A stretch of DNA of 64,000 nucleotides from Microbacterium sp. LWH3-1.2 (GTDB lineage: Bacteria; Actinomycetota; Actinomycetes; Actinomycetales; Microbacteriaceae): NCBI RefSeq assembly GCF_040675855.1, contig NZ_JBEGIK010000001.1:2480001-2544000 (forward strand), read 5' to 3'. The notes beneath the pieces were generated by a model that made no database searches, was not told where the DNA came from, and saw only the letters and a program-made list of their open reading frames with translations. The position numbers and the translations under genes are program-made. Of the stretch, positions 25,541 to 34,504 are shown one piece after another. The stretch's first letter is position 1. Each line of letters opens with the position of its first letter.

Positions 25541-26230
25541 TCAGGCGCCGGGACGGACGGTCAGCTCGGTGAGGTCCGCGTCGCGGGGCAGGTCGAGGGC
25601 TGCCAGGATCGCCGACGCGACGGATGCCGGGTCGATCCACTGCGACGCGTCGTAGTCGGCGCCCTCCTGCCGGTGCACCTTCTCCTGCATCGGCGTCGCC
25701 GCGCGGCCCGGGTACACCGTCGTCACGCGCACGCCGTTCGCCCGCTCCTCCTCGCGGAGGGCGTCGGCGACCGCACGCACCGCGAACTTGCTCGCACCGT
25801 ACGAACCCCACTCGGGGCTCACGCGCAGGCCGGCCCCGGAATTGACGAACACGACGCGTCCGCGGGCGGTGCGCAGGGCGGGGAGCATCAGGCGTGTGAG
25901 CTCCGCCGGCGCGACGGCGTTGACGTTGAGCTGGTGCTGCCACGTCGCGACGGGCGTCTCGCCGACCGCGCCGAGCTCCACGACGCCGGCCACGTGGATG
26001 AGCGAATCGAGCCGAGGCGGCACGCTCTGATGGCTGAACGCCCACGACAGGCGCGCCGGGTCGGCGAGGTCGCCGACGAGCGTCTGTGCGCCGGGGAAGC
26101 GCTCGCGCAGCTGCGCCGCCCGGCCGGCATCCCGCACGAGCAGCCAGAGTGCGTCGCCGCGCGCGGCGAGCACCTCGGCCAGGGCCGCGCCGATGCCCGA
26201 GCCCGCGCCGGTGACGAGGTGGGTCGCCAC
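25541..26230 (-). CDS. Short-chain dehydrogenase/reductase
   Basis: A 229-residue SDR with LVTGAGSGIGAALAE at the N terminus, the NAG-equivalent HVAGVVE, catalytic Ser in VFVNSGAG and YGASK, and a C-terminal segment suited to NADP use. The start at the GTG 26230 is fixed by GAGGAGG 6 bases upstream and by the preceding gene's stop 1 base away; a longer frame would run into that gene. It is probably co-transcribed with the SGNH hydrolase. Substrate unknown. Confidence 0.85.
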   Translation of the reverse strand: MATHLVTGAGSGIGAALAEVLAARGDALWLLVRDAGRAAQLRERFPGAQTLVGDLADPARLSWAFSHQSVPPRLDSLIHVAGVVELGAVGETPVATWQHQLNVNAVAPAELTRLMLPALRTARGRVVFVNSGAGLRVSPEWGSYGASKFAVRAVADALREEERANGVRVTTVYPGRAATPMQEKVHRQEGADYDASQWIDPASVASAILAALDLPRDADLTELTVRPGA

Positions 26231-26231
26231 G

Positions 26232-27092
26232 TCAGGCCTCCTCGCCGCGCGGGGCCGCGGCATCCTGCCCGGGCGCCAGCGTGATCACCGGCAGCGGGTC
26301 GGGACGCTTCGCGGTGACGTGGTCGCCGGACGACTGGTGACGCAGGCGCCGGAGCACCCACGGCACGAAGTACTCCCGTGCCCAGACGAGGTCGACCGCC
26401 CGGGCCTCCCGCCACGTGCGGATCGGGAGCGGGTCGGGCTGCATGGGCTGCAGGTCGTTCGGCACGTTCAGCGCGCGCAGCACCATGCGCGCGATCTCGT
26501 GGTGGCCGAGGGAGTTGTAGTGCAGCCGGTCGTCGTCGAAGAAGCGCATGTCCTGCACCTCTTTGAGCGCCCACTGATCGGCGACGATGCAGTCGTACCT
26601 GTCGGCGATCGCGCGGATGTTCTCGTTGTAGATGGCGACCTTGCCGCGGATGCCGCGGAACACCGGAGTGAACGCCGTGTCGATGCCCGTGAAGACCACG
26701 ACGGTTGCGCCATCGCGGGAGAGGCGCACCACGGCGTCCTCGAACAGCTGCGCGACGTGGTCGGGGTCGCCGTTCGGTCGGATGACGTCGTTGCCGCCCG
26801 CCGAGAACGTCACGAGGTCGGGCTTGAGCGCGATCGCGGGTTCCACCTGCTCGTGCACGATCTGACCGATGAGGCGGCCGCGGATCGCCAGGTTCGCGTA
26901 CGCGAAGTCGTCGACCTGCTCCGACAGCACCTCGGCCACGCGGTCCGCCCAGCCCCGGAGCCCGTGAGGAGACGCCGGCTCGGGGTCGCCCACGCCTTCG
27001 GTGAACGAATCGCCGAGCGCAACGTAGCGTCGCCACGGATGCGGCTGGGAGTTCCCGACGTAGGGGCTGCGGGGATCTTCTCTCGTGGACAT
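26232..27092 (-). CDS. SGNH/GDSL-type esterase
   Basis: A 286-residue SGNH hydrolase. Block I is VALGDSFTEGVGDPE (nucleophile serine), block II glycine lies in AIRGRLIGQ, block III is FSAGGNDVIRPNGD and block V DDRLHYNSLGHHEIAR (Asp/His). There is no signal peptide, so it is likely cytoplasmic; it belongs to a group of actinobacterial SGNH hydrolases with a conserved C-terminal extension. It is first in a two-gene unit with the SDR. Confidence 0.88.
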   Translation of the reverse strand: MSTREDPRSPYVGNSQPHPWRRYVALGDSFTEGVGDPEPASPHGLRGWADRVAEVLSEQVDDFAYANLAIRGRLIGQIVHEQVEPAIALKPDLVTFSAGGNDVIRPNGDPDHVAQLFEDAVVRLSRDGATVVVFTGIDTAFTPVFRGIRGKVAIYNENIRAIADRYDCIVADQWALKEVQDMRFFDDDRLHYNSLGHHEIARMVLRALNVPNDLQPMQPDPLPIRTWREARAVDLVWAREYFVPWVLRRLRHQSSGDHVTAKRPDPLPVITLAPGQDAAAPRGEEA

Positions 27093-27241
27093 CCGTCTTC
27101 CGTCTCTCGGCTCGTGACCGACAGTCAGGCTATCGCGGCAGGGGACATCCGCGGATGCTGCGGACCCACGACTCGTCGACCCTCGATGTCGTCCAGGTCG
27201 TCTATCGTGGTGACTCGTTGTCTACGGGGGAGGTGTGATCG

Positions 27242-29152
27242 GTGACAGACGAAACGACGATCGAATCGCCGCCCTCCCTCCCCGAGAACCTCGTCGCCGC
27301 GCCGCTCGCCGACGGCCGCCTCAGCACCGGCCCCCACGGCGCCGAGCCGCATATCGGCAGCTTCGCCGCCGAGCACCTGTCGCCCACCTACCCGCAGCGC
27401 GCGCCGTGGGGGACCGCGCAGCGTCTGCGTGCGTGGCAGGCCGAGGCGCTCGACCTCTACTTCGGGCTGGACGGCCCGGACGGCCCCGGCGGCGGACCCC
27501 GCGACTTCCTCGCCGCGGCGACGCCGGGCGCCGGCAAGACGACGTTCGCCCTCCGACTCGCGAGTGAGCTGCTGCGGCGCCGCGTCGTCAACCGCATCGT
27601 CGTCGTCGCGCCGACGGAGCACCTGAAGACGCAGTGGGCCGACGCCGCGGCCCGCGTGGGCATCCGTCTCGACCCGGCGTTCAGCAACAGGCACTTCGCG
27701 CCTGCACGGCAGTACCACGGCGTCGCCGTGACGTACGCGCAGGTCGCGGTCAAGGCATCCGTCCATCAGCGGCTGACGATGGATGCGCGCACGCTCGTGA
27801 TCCTCGACGAGGTGCACCACGGCGGCGACGCACTCAGCTGGGGCGACGCGCTGCGCGAGGCGTACGCGCGGGCGACCCGCCGGCTGCTCCTGAGCGGAAC
27901 GCCGTTCCGCAGTGACACGGCTCCCATCCCGTTCGTCGAGTACCACCCCGACGCGAAGGGTATCCGCGTCTCGCGCACCGACTACGCCTACGGGTACCGC
28001 CGCGCACTCGAGGACGGCGTCGTGCGTCCGGTGCTCTTCATGGTCTACGCGGGCCAGATGCGGTGGCGCACGAAGACCGGCGAAGAGATGGAGGCGCAGC
28101 TCGGCCAGGACAACACGAAGGACATCACGTCGCAGGCGTGGCGCACCGCGCTCGATCCCGAAGGCGACTGGATCCCCGCCGTGCTGCGGTCGGCCGATCG
28201 CCGGCTCACCGAGGTGCGAGAGCACGTTCCGGATGCGGGCGGCCTGGTGATCGCGACGGATCAGACCGCCGCGCGCGCCTACGCCGCGATCCTGCAGAAC
28301 ATCAGCGGCGAGGCCCCGACCGTCGTCCTGTCGGACGAGGCCGAGGCGTCGGGCCGCATCGAGGAGTTCTCGAAGTCGACCTCCCGGTGGATGGTCGCGG
28401 TCCGCATGGTGTCGGAGGGCGTCGATGTGCCGCGGCTCGCCGTCGGCGTGTACGCGACGAGCGCGTCGACCCCGCTGTTCTTCGCGCAGGCCATCGGACG
28501 CTTCGTGCGCGCCCGGCGTCGCGGCGAGACCGCGAGCGTGTTCCTTCCGAATGTGCCTCAGCTGCTCGCGCTCGCGAACGAGATGGAGCGCCAGCGCGAC
28601 CACGCTCTGGACCGCGACTCCGACGGCGAGGACGAGTGGAACGCCGAAGAAGACCTCATGGACGCGGCGGAGCGCGAGGACAAGGCGTCCGACGCGCTCG
28701 AGGAGGAGTTCACGTACCAGGCGCTGGGCTCGCTCGCGCACTTCGACCGCGTCCTCTTCGACGGCAAGGAGTTCGGCCAGCTCGCGGTGCCCGGCACCCC
28801 CGAGGAGGAGGAGTTCCTGGGCATCCCGGGTCTGCTCGAGCCCGACCAGGTGCACGATGTGCTCATGTCGCGGGTGTCGCGGCAGTCGCGTCACCGGAGC
28901 GCGCGCGAGGCGCAGGAGTCCACGGCGCCCGAGGAGGAGCCTGCGCTGCCGCAGGCGCTGCACCGGACGCTCAAGGAGCAGCGCCAGCTGCTCAACAGCC
29001 TCGTCGGCCTCTACGCCCGTCAAACGGGCGAGGCCCACGGCCTCGTGCACGCCGAGCTGCGCCGCATCTGCGGCGGCCCGGCGGTGTCGCACGCCACCGT
29101 GACCCAGCTGCAGTCGCGCATCGACGTGCTTCGCAAGCGCGTCCGCTCCTGA
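27242..29152 (+). CDS. Superfamily II DEAD/DEAH helicase
   Basis: A 636-residue helicase. Motif I is ATPGAGKTTFAL near residue 92, motif II DEVHHGGD near 188, motif III LLLSGTPFRS near 217, and the C-terminal RecA domain has MVSEGVDVPRLAVG and motif VI QAIGRFVRARRRGE near 415. The layout (short N-terminal region, XPB-like motif II, acidic linker and an extra C-terminal helical region of about 170 residues) is that of a conserved but poorly characterised actinobacterial DNA/RNA helicase. GGGGGAGG precedes the GTG start. Confidence 0.85.
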   Translation: MTDETTIESPPSLPENLVAAPLADGRLSTGPHGAEPHIGSFAAEHLSPTYPQRAPWGTAQRLRAWQAEALDLYFGLDGPDGPGGGPRDFLAAATPGAGKTTFALRLASELLRRRVVNRIVVVAPTEHLKTQWADAAARVGIRLDPAFSNRHFAPARQYHGVAVTYAQVAVKASVHQRLTMDARTLVILDEVHHGGDALSWGDALREAYARATRRLLLSGTPFRSDTAPIPFVEYHPDAKGIRVSRTDYAYGYRRALEDGVVRPVLFMVYAGQMRWRTKTGEEMEAQLGQDNTKDITSQAWRTALDPEGDWIPAVLRSADRRLTEVREHVPDAGGLVIATDQTAARAYAAILQNISGEAPTVVLSDEAEASGRIEEFSKSTSRWMVAVRMVSEGVDVPRLAVGVYATSASTPLFFAQAIGRFVRARRRGETASVFLPNVPQLLALANEMERQRDHALDRDSDGEDEWNAEEDLMDAAEREDKASDALEEEFTYQALGSLAHFDRVLFDGKEFGQLAVPGTPEEEEFLGIPGLLEPDQVHDVLMSRVSRQSRHRSAREAQESTAPEEEPALPQALHRTLKEQRQLLNSLVGLYARQTGEAHGLVHAELRRICGGPAVSHATVTQLQSRIDVLRKRVRS

Positions 29153-29265
29153 CGGGACCGGGGACGTTCGGATCCCCGAAATGCTGGCAATCCCCGATTG
29201 CGCCGCAGCAGTGCCCGCAGCGATGGCTAGCGTTGACGGGTCCCGCACCCCGACTGGAGGCCCGA

Positions 29266-30354
29266 GTGAGCACGCCCGCCGCACCGACCGACCGCGATCG
29301 ACGCCGCTGGGCGCAGTACCTCGTGAATGAGCGCGCGGAGGCGCACGTCTACCGCGAGCTCGCCGGACGACGCTCGGGGGAGGAGCGCGAGATCCTCCTG
29401 GCCCTCGCCGAGGCCGAGGGGCGTCACGAGGCTCACTGGCTGCTGCTGCTCGGCAGCGAACCGGCGCGACTGCCCCCAGCCGATGTGCGCACGCGCATGC
29501 TCGGCTGGATGGCCAGGCGTTTCGGGTCGATCTTCGTGCTCGCCCTCGCCCAGAACGCCGAGGCTCGCTCGCCCTATGACGACGAGCCGTTCGCGACGCC
29601 GACGATGGCAGCCGACGAGCGGATCCACCACGAGGTCGTGCGCGGGCTCGCCGCCCGAGGCCGCCGTCGCCTGTCGGGCACGTTCCGCGCCGCCGTCTTC
29701 GGGGCCAACGACGGGCTCGTCTCGAACCTCGCGCTCGTCATGGGCATCGGCGCCACCGGCGTCTCGAGCCAGTTCGTGCTCTTCAGCGGCATCGCCGGTC
29801 TGCTCGCGGGCGCGCTGTCGATGGGCGCGGGGGAGTACGTGTCGGTCCGTTCGCAGCGGGAGCTCCTCGCGGCCACGGAGCCGAGCGACTACGCCGACGG
29901 CGCCATCCCGCACCTCGACATCGACGCGAACGAGCTGGCGCTCGTGTACCGCACCCGCGGGATGCCGGAGGCCGAGGCATCCGCGCGCGCCCGCCGCGTC
30001 GTCGAAGCCGCGCACGCTCTCGGCCAGGGACGCACCGACACCGGACCGATCTCCGTCGCCGATCACGAGGAGGTGGTGGGAAGCGCCTGGTCCGCCGCGC
30101 TGTCGAGCTTCCTGTTCTTCGCGTCCGGCGCGATCATCCCGGTCCTGCCGTGGATCTTCGGCCTGTCGGGCCTCACCGCGGTCGTGGTGGCCCTCGTGCT
30201 GGTCGGGATCGCGCTGATGGCGACAGGTGCCGCTGTGGGCCTGCTGTCGGGCGCCCCGCCGCTGCGCCGCGCCCTGCGCCAGCTCGGCATCGGCTTCGGC
30301 GCGGCCGCCGTCACCTACGTCCTGGGCCTGCTGTTCGGCGTCTCGATGGGATGA
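29266..30354 (+). CDS. Ferritin-like domain fused to VIT1/CCC1 iron/manganese transporter
   Basis: A 362-residue fusion. Residues about 10-145 form a rubrerythrin/ferritin-like helical domain with carboxylate and histidine ligands (NERAEAHVYREL, LAEAEGRHEAHW, ADERIHHEVV). Residues 150-362 are a five-helix VIT1 domain beginning FGANDGLVSNLALVMG. The architecture is that of membrane-bound ferritin A (MbfA), which exports iron and resists iron/peroxide stress in alphaproteobacteria. The GTG start has GGAGG 5 bases upstream. No Fur or IdeR box was recognised upstream. Confidence 0.88.
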   Translation: MSTPAAPTDRDRRRWAQYLVNERAEAHVYRELAGRRSGEEREILLALAEAEGRHEAHWLLLLGSEPARLPPADVRTRMLGWMARRFGSIFVLALAQNAEARSPYDDEPFATPTMAADERIHHEVVRGLAARGRRRLSGTFRAAVFGANDGLVSNLALVMGIGATGVSSQFVLFSGIAGLLAGALSMGAGEYVSVRSQRELLAATEPSDYADGAIPHLDIDANELALVYRTRGMPEAEASARARRVVEAAHALGQGRTDTGPISVADHEEVVGSAWSAALSSFLFFASGAIIPVLPWIFGLSGLTAVVVALVLVGIALMATGAAVGLLSGAPPLRRALRQLGIGFGAAAVTYVLGLLFGVSMG

Positions 30355-30376
30355 CGCGCCCGGGCGCCGTGCGATT

Positions 30377-30404
30377 CGTTGAACCTCCGGTGACGTGGTA
30401 ATGT
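30377..30404 (+). promoter_or_regulatory. Probable tRNA-Leu promoter
   Basis: A TAATGT -10 at 30399-30404 lies 32 bases before the tRNA. A CGTTGA or TTGAAC -35-like hexamer stands 14-16 bases further upstream, a slightly short spacing. Confidence 0.45.
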
Positions 30405-30435
30405 CATTCCTCGGTTGCGAAACTGAAAACCACCT

Positions 30436-30520
30436 GCGCGGGTGGCGGAATAGGTAGACGCGCTAGCTTGAGGTGCTAGTGCCCGTATAGGGCGTGGGGG
30501 TTCAAGTCCCCCCTCGCGCA
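30436..30520 (+). tRNA. tRNA-Leu (anticodon GAG)
   Basis: An 85-nt class II tRNA. The acceptor stem GCGCGGG (30436-30442) pairs with CTCGCGC (30513-30519) with one G-U; the anticodon arm is CTAGC-TTGAGGT-GCTAG with GAG as anticodon; a long variable arm follows (GTGCCCGTATAGGGCGT); the T arm is GGGGG-TTCAAGT-CCCCC. The discriminator is A and CCA is not encoded. GAG reads CUU/CUC leucine codons. Confidence 0.97.
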
Positions 30521-30524
30521 CAGT

Positions 30525-30558
30525 ACGACGAAGGCCCCCGAAAGGGGGCCTTCGTCGT
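30525..30558 (+). terminator. tRNA-Leu terminator
   Basis: A perfect 15-base stem (ACGACGAAGGCCCCC at 30525-30539 with 30544-30558) closed by a GAAA tetraloop, 4 bases after the tRNA. One of the strongest hairpins in the window. Confidence 0.92.
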
Positions 30559-30616
30559 TGCGAGTCCTCGCGGGTCGACCACGGCATTCGGAAACGGACG
30601 GGAAACCAGTGACGGC

Positions 30617-30622
30617 TAGGTT
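30617..30622 (+). promoter_or_regulatory. -10 hexamer TAGGTT deciding the M20 peptidase start
   Basis: TAGGTT, then 7 bases, then the GTG at 30630. It argues against a longer frame that would begin inside the tRNA terminator. Confidence 0.5.
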
Positions 30623-30629
30623 GGAACGC

Positions 30630-31931
30630 GTGCCCTCATCCGATGCCGAACTCCCCGAAGTCGCCGCGCTCGCGCGGGATCTCATCCGCTTCGACACGAC
30701 GAACCACGGCGGCGGCCGGGCCGCCGGAGAGCGGGAGGCCGCGGAGTACGTCGGCGCCTTCCTCGAGACGCTCGGCCTGAAGCCCGAGTACTTCGAGCCC
30801 ATCCCGCGTCGCACCAACGTCATGGCGAGGGTTCCCGGCCGCGACAGCGACAAGCCCGCACTCGTGCTGCACGGCCACCTCGACGTGGTTCCGGCGATGG
30901 CCGAGGACTGGAGCGTCGACCCGTTCGCGGGTGTCGTGAAGGACGGGATGCTGTGGGGCCGCGGCGCGGTCGACATGAAGGACATGGACGCCATGATCCT
31001 CACCTCGGTCGCCGATGTCCTGCGATCGGGCCAGCAGCCCGAGCGCGACCTCGTGCTGGCGTTCTTCGCCGACGAGGAGAACGGCGGTGTCGAGGGCTCG
31101 GCGCTGGTGGTCCGCGACCGCCCCGAGTGGTTCACCGGCGCCACCGAGGCGATCAGCGAGGTCGGCGGCTACTCCATTCCCCTCGGCGACCGCCATGCGT
31201 ATCTCCTGCAGGTGGGGGAGAAGGCGCTCATCTGGATCCGCCTCGTCGCACGCGGTCGCGCCGCGCACGGATCCAAGCTGCACGACGACAACGCCGTGAC
31301 GCGTCTCGCCGAGGCCGTCGCGGCGCTCGGTCGCACCGCGTGGCCCGTGACCCTCACCGACACGTCGCGCGAGATGAGCGAGCGGCTCGCCGAGCTCACC
31401 GGCCGGGACGCGGACGACCCCGACGCCGTCGCGGCAGCCACGGGCGCAGCATCCGGATTCCTCCGCTCGACGCTGCGCACCACCACCAACCCGACGGGTC
31501 TCATGGCCGGCTACAAGCACAACGTCATCCCTGACCGTGCCGAGGCTCTCATCGACGTGCGGGCCCTCCCCGGCACCGAGGAGGCGGCCCTCGCCGCCAT
31601 CCGCCGCATCGTCGGCGACGGCGTCGAGGTCGAGGTCGTCCATCAGGACATCGGTCTGGAGGTCCCGTTCTCGGGCGACCTCGTCGACGCGATGGTGGCC
31701 GCCCTCGGCCGCCACGACCCGGGCGCGCCCGTCGTGCCGTACCTCATGGGCGGCGGCACCGACAACAAGGCGCTGGCCTCCCTCGGCATCGCCGGGTACG
31801 GCTTCGCGCCGCTGCGCCTGCCGTCCGACCTCGACTTCACCGGCATGTTCCATGGCGTCGACGAGCGCGTCCCGATCGACGCCCTCGTGTTCGGCCAGGC
31901 CGTCCTCACAGATCTGCTCCGCACCTACTGA
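30630..31931 (+). CDS. M20/M28-family metallopeptidase or deacylase
   Basis: A 433-residue zinc hydrolase of the M20 family (ArgE/DapE/carboxypeptidase group). The first metal ligand is in LVLHGHLDVVPAM, the bridging aspartate in GRGAVDMKDMDAMI, the catalytic glutamate in FFADEENGGVEG, and a dimerisation domain is inserted between. The late MGGGTDNKALASLGI matches the usual C-terminal metal region. It is cytoplasmic. Similar actinobacterial proteins are annotated as dipeptidases/succinyl-diaminopimelate desuccinylase-like, so the substrate is open. Confidence 0.85.
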   Translation: MPSSDAELPEVAALARDLIRFDTTNHGGGRAAGEREAAEYVGAFLETLGLKPEYFEPIPRRTNVMARVPGRDSDKPALVLHGHLDVVPAMAEDWSVDPFAGVVKDGMLWGRGAVDMKDMDAMILTSVADVLRSGQQPERDLVLAFFADEENGGVEGSALVVRDRPEWFTGATEAISEVGGYSIPLGDRHAYLLQVGEKALIWIRLVARGRAAHGSKLHDDNAVTRLAEAVAALGRTAWPVTLTDTSREMSERLAELTGRDADDPDAVAAATGAASGFLRSTLRTTTNPTGLMAGYKHNVIPDRAEALIDVRALPGTEEAALAAIRRIVGDGVEVEVVHQDIGLEVPFSGDLVDAMVAALGRHDPGAPVVPYLMGGGTDNKALASLGIAGYGFAPLRLPSDLDFTGMFHGVDERVPIDALVFGQAVLTDLLRTY

Positions 31932-31988
31932 GAACCGAACGGATGCCGCGACCCGCTGCATCCGTCATGGCACGGCTGAAAGGCGCCC

Positions 31989-32810
31989 ATGCTTCTCGAA
32001 GCGATCATCCTCGGCTTCGTCCAGGGACTGACCGAATTCCTCCCCATCTCCTCGAGTGCGCACCTGCGTATCCTCGGCGAGTTCCTGCCCTCCGCCGAGG
32101 ACCCGGGCGCGGCCTTCACCGCGATCACCCAGATCGGCACGGAGGCGGCCGTCGTGGTGTTCTTCTGGCGTGACATCGTGCGCATCATCGGGCACTGGTT
32201 CCGGGCGCTGTTCGGCCGCATCCCGCGCAACGACCCCGACGCGAAGCTCGGCTGGCTGATCATCGTCGGCTCGATCCCCATCGTGGTGCTCGGCCTGCTG
32301 TTCCAGGACCAGATCGAGACGGTGCTGCGGTCGCTCTGGATCACCGCGGGCATGCTGATCTTCTTCGGCGTGCTGCTCGGCATCGCCGACCACGTCGGCG
32401 CGAAGAAGCGCAAGCTGCAGGACATCACCATCGGCCACGGCGTGATCTACGGCTTCGCGCAGTCGCTCGCGTTGATCCCGGGCGTGTCGCGCTCGGGCGG
32501 GACGATCACCGCCGGCCTCTTCATGGGCTATGAGCGGGCCGCCGCGGCGCGCTACGCCTTCCTGCTCGCGATCCCCGCCGTTTTCGGAAGCGGCTTCTTC
32601 CAGCTGTTCAAGAGCCTCGACGAGCCCGGCGTGTTCACGCTCGGCGAGACGGCGGTGGCCACCGCCGTCGCGTTCATCGTCGCGCTCGGGGTGATCGCGT
32701 TCTTCATGAACTGGATCTCCAAGCACAGCTTCCTGCCGTTCGTGGTCTACCGCGTGGCGGTCGGCTCACTGCTGCTGGTGCTGCTGAGCATGGGCGTCAT
32801 CAACCCCTGA
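31989..32810 (+). CDS. uppP: Undecaprenyl-diphosphatase
   Basis: A 273-residue polytopic membrane protein (BacA/UppP) that dephosphorylates undecaprenyl diphosphate to recycle the lipid carrier for peptidoglycan; overproduction gives bacitracin resistance. The catalytic (E/Q)xxxE motif is [17 protein letters not shown] at the N terminus and the second conserved motif is [17 protein letters not shown], both facing the outer side. About eight transmembrane segments. The start ATG at 31989 has AAAGG upstream. Confidence 0.95.
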   Translation: MLLEAIILGFVQGLTEFLPISSSAHLRILGEFLPSAEDPGAAFTAITQIGTEAAVVVFFWRDIVRIIGHWFRALFGRIPRNDPDAKLGWLIIVGSIPIVVLGLLFQDQIETVLRSLWITAGMLIFFGVLLGIADHVGAKKRKLQDITIGHGVIYGFAQSLALIPGVSRSGGTITAGLFMGYERAAAARYAFLLAIPAVFGSGFFQLFKSLDEPGVFTLGETAVATAVAFIVALGVIAFFMNWISKHSFLPFVVYRVAVGSLLLVLLSMGVINP

Positions 32811-32823
32811 CGCGGGGACGGAG

Positions 32824-32836
32824 GCCGCTCAGCGGC
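32824..32836. terminator. Weak hairpin between uppP and the PAC2 gene
   Basis: GCCGC-TCA-GCGGC, a 5-base stem around the PAC2 stop codon, between converging genes. Weak by itself. Confidence 0.25.
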
Positions 32837-33704
32837 GCGGATCGTCGCGGCCGGGCTTGCTCGGCCCGTCGCCCGGCTTGCCATCGGTGCGGCGCAGGTA
32901 CCGCTCGAACTCCTGGGCGATCGCGTCGCCCGAAGCCTCGGGGGAGTCCCACGTGTCGCGGGTGCGCTCGAGCTGGTGGATGTACTCGGTCATCTCCTCG
33001 TCGTCGGCGGCCGCCGCGTCGATGGACGCCTCCCACGCCGCAGCCTCCGTGGCGAGGTCGCCGCGGGGGACGGGGGCGCCCGTGAGGTCTTCGAGTCTGT
33101 CGAGGAGCGCCAGCGTCGCCTTGGGCGAGGGCGTGTGGCCGGCGACGTAGTGCGGCACGCTCGCCCACAAGCTCGCCGTCGGGATGCCCGCGCGCTCCGC
33201 GGCGTCGCCGAGGACGCTGAGGATGCCGACCGGGCCCTCGTAGGTGCTGCGCTCGAGCTCGAGCGCCGTGCGCAGGTTCTCGTTGTCGCTGCCGGAGAAG
33301 ACCGAGATCGGCCGCGTGTGCGGCACGTCCGACATCATCGAGCCGATGGCGACGAACCCGGTGATGTCCTCGCGCAGGGCCACGTCGATGAACTCCGACG
33401 AGAACGCCTGCCACGCGCGCGCCGGCTCGACGCCGGTGAGCAGCCACAGCTGCGTCCCGCGCGTCGCCTGCGCGGGGCGCAGGAGCGTCGCCTCGGGCCA
33501 GCGGAGGGTGCGGCGTCCGTCGCCGTCGGCGGCGATGTGCGGACGCGTGTACTGGTAGTCGAAGTACAGCTCGGGATCGACCGAGAACACCGTCTCGTAC
33601 GAGCCGCCGTCGCGCAGCTGGGTGATGGCGGACGACGCGGCTTCGCCCGCATCGTTCCAACCGTCGAACGCTGCGACGAGAACACGACGACCCAATCCGT
33701 CCAC
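32829..33704 (-). CDS. PAC2-family protein
   Basis: A 291-residue member of the PAC2 (proteasome assembly chaperone 2) superfamily in its actinobacterial form. Seen are GRRVLVAAFDGWNDAGEAAS at the start, DYQYTRPHI, LLTGVEPARAW, the long SVLGDAAERAGIPTASLWAS segment and a charged, disordered C terminus (GKPGDGPSKPGRD). Its function in bacteria is not established. It is often found close to the Pup-proteasome locus, as here to pafBC. GTG start at 33704 with AAAGGGG upstream. Confidence 0.85.
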   Translation of the reverse strand: MDGLGRRVLVAAFDGWNDAGEAASSAITQLRDGGSYETVFSVDPELYFDYQYTRPHIAADGDGRRTLRWPEATLLRPAQATRGTQLWLLTGVEPARAWQAFSSEFIDVALREDITGFVAIGSMMSDVPHTRPISVFSGSDNENLRTALELERSTYEGPVGILSVLGDAAERAGIPTASLWASVPHYVAGHTPSPKATLALLDRLEDLTGAPVPRGDLATEAAAWEASIDAAAADDEEMTEYIHQLERTRDTWDSPEASGDAIAQEFERYLRRTDGKPGDGPSKPGRDDPRR

Positions 33705-33784
33705 GAGACCCCTTTCGCCCGCATCTGCTGCGGGTTCCTTCCAGGATAGGCCCCCGCCCCCGGGGAGGGCCGGAGACCGCTCGG

Positions 33785-33790
33785 TAGGAT
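33785..33790 (+). promoter_or_regulatory. -10 hexamer TAGGAT, leaderless start of the HAD-trmI unit
   Basis: TAGGAT, 6 bases, GTG at 33797. Confidence 0.5.
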
Positions 33791-33796
33791 TGCACG

Positions 33797-34504
33797 GTGA
33801 ATGCGCCCCGACTCGCCGCCGTCCTGTGGGACATGGACGGCACCCTCGTCGACACCGAGCCGTACTGGATGGCGGCGGAGACGCCTCTCATCGAGAGCTT
33901 CGGGGGCACGTGGTCGCACGAGCAGGCGCTCGGATTGGTCGGCCTCGGGCTCGAGGACTCCGCCCGCATCCTGCAGGGCACGGGCGTGCGCATGAGCGCC
34001 GACGCGATCATCGACCACCTCACCGAGGACGTCATGCGCCAGCTGTCCGCCACGGGCGTGCCGTTCCGCCCGGGCGCCCGTGAGCTGCTGGCGAGCCTGC
34101 GTGAGGCCGGTGTCAAGACGGGACTCGTGACGATGTCGATGCGTCGTATGGCGCAGACCGTCGTGGACCTCATCGACTTCGACGCGTTCGACGTCGTCAT
34201 CGCCGGCGACGACGCCACGCGCCCGAAGCCCTTCCCCGACCCGTACCTCCAGGCGTGCGAGGCGCTCGGAGTCACGCCCGACGAGACGGTCGCCATCGAG
34301 GACTCGCCCAATGGATTGCGCTCAGCCGTCGCGTCGGGCGCGTCGGTCATCGGCGTGCCGCTCATGGTGTCGCTCACCGGCGCCGGCGCCCACACGCTGT
34401 GGCAGAGCCTCGAAGGGCGCACGGCCGCAGATGTCGCCGAGTTCCACGCGGCGCACCGCGCCCGCGCCCACGCCCCGCACCCCGCCGAGGAGACCGCCCG
34501 ATGA
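33797..34504 (+). CDS. HAD-IA family phosphatase
   Basis: A 235-residue HAD hydrolase of the beta-phosphoglucomutase/phosphatase subgroup. Motif I is LWDMDGTLVDTEPYW at the N terminus, motif II GLVTMSM, motif III lysine in DDATRPKPFPDPYL, motif IV VAIEDSPNGLRSA. A four-helix cap lies between motifs I and II. The substrate is unknown. It overlaps trmI by ATGA, suggesting coupled translation with the tRNA methyltransferase. Confidence 0.88.
   Translation: MNAPRLAAVLWDMDGTLVDTEPYWMAAETPLIESFGGTWSHEQALGLVGLGLEDSARILQGTGVRMSADAIIDHLTEDVMRQLSATGVPFRPGARELLASLREAGVKTGLVTMSMRRMAQTVVDLIDFDAFDVVIAGDDATRPKPFPDPYLQACEALGVTPDETVAIEDSPNGLRSAVASGASVIGVPLMVSLTGAGAHTLWQSLEGRTAADVAEFHAAHRARAHAPHPAEETAR

Noticed and set aside
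30558..30629. N-terminal extension of the M20 peptidase from a GTG at 30558
   Set aside because: It would start inside the tRNA-Leu terminator stem, and a TAGGTT-N7-GTG start lies downstream.
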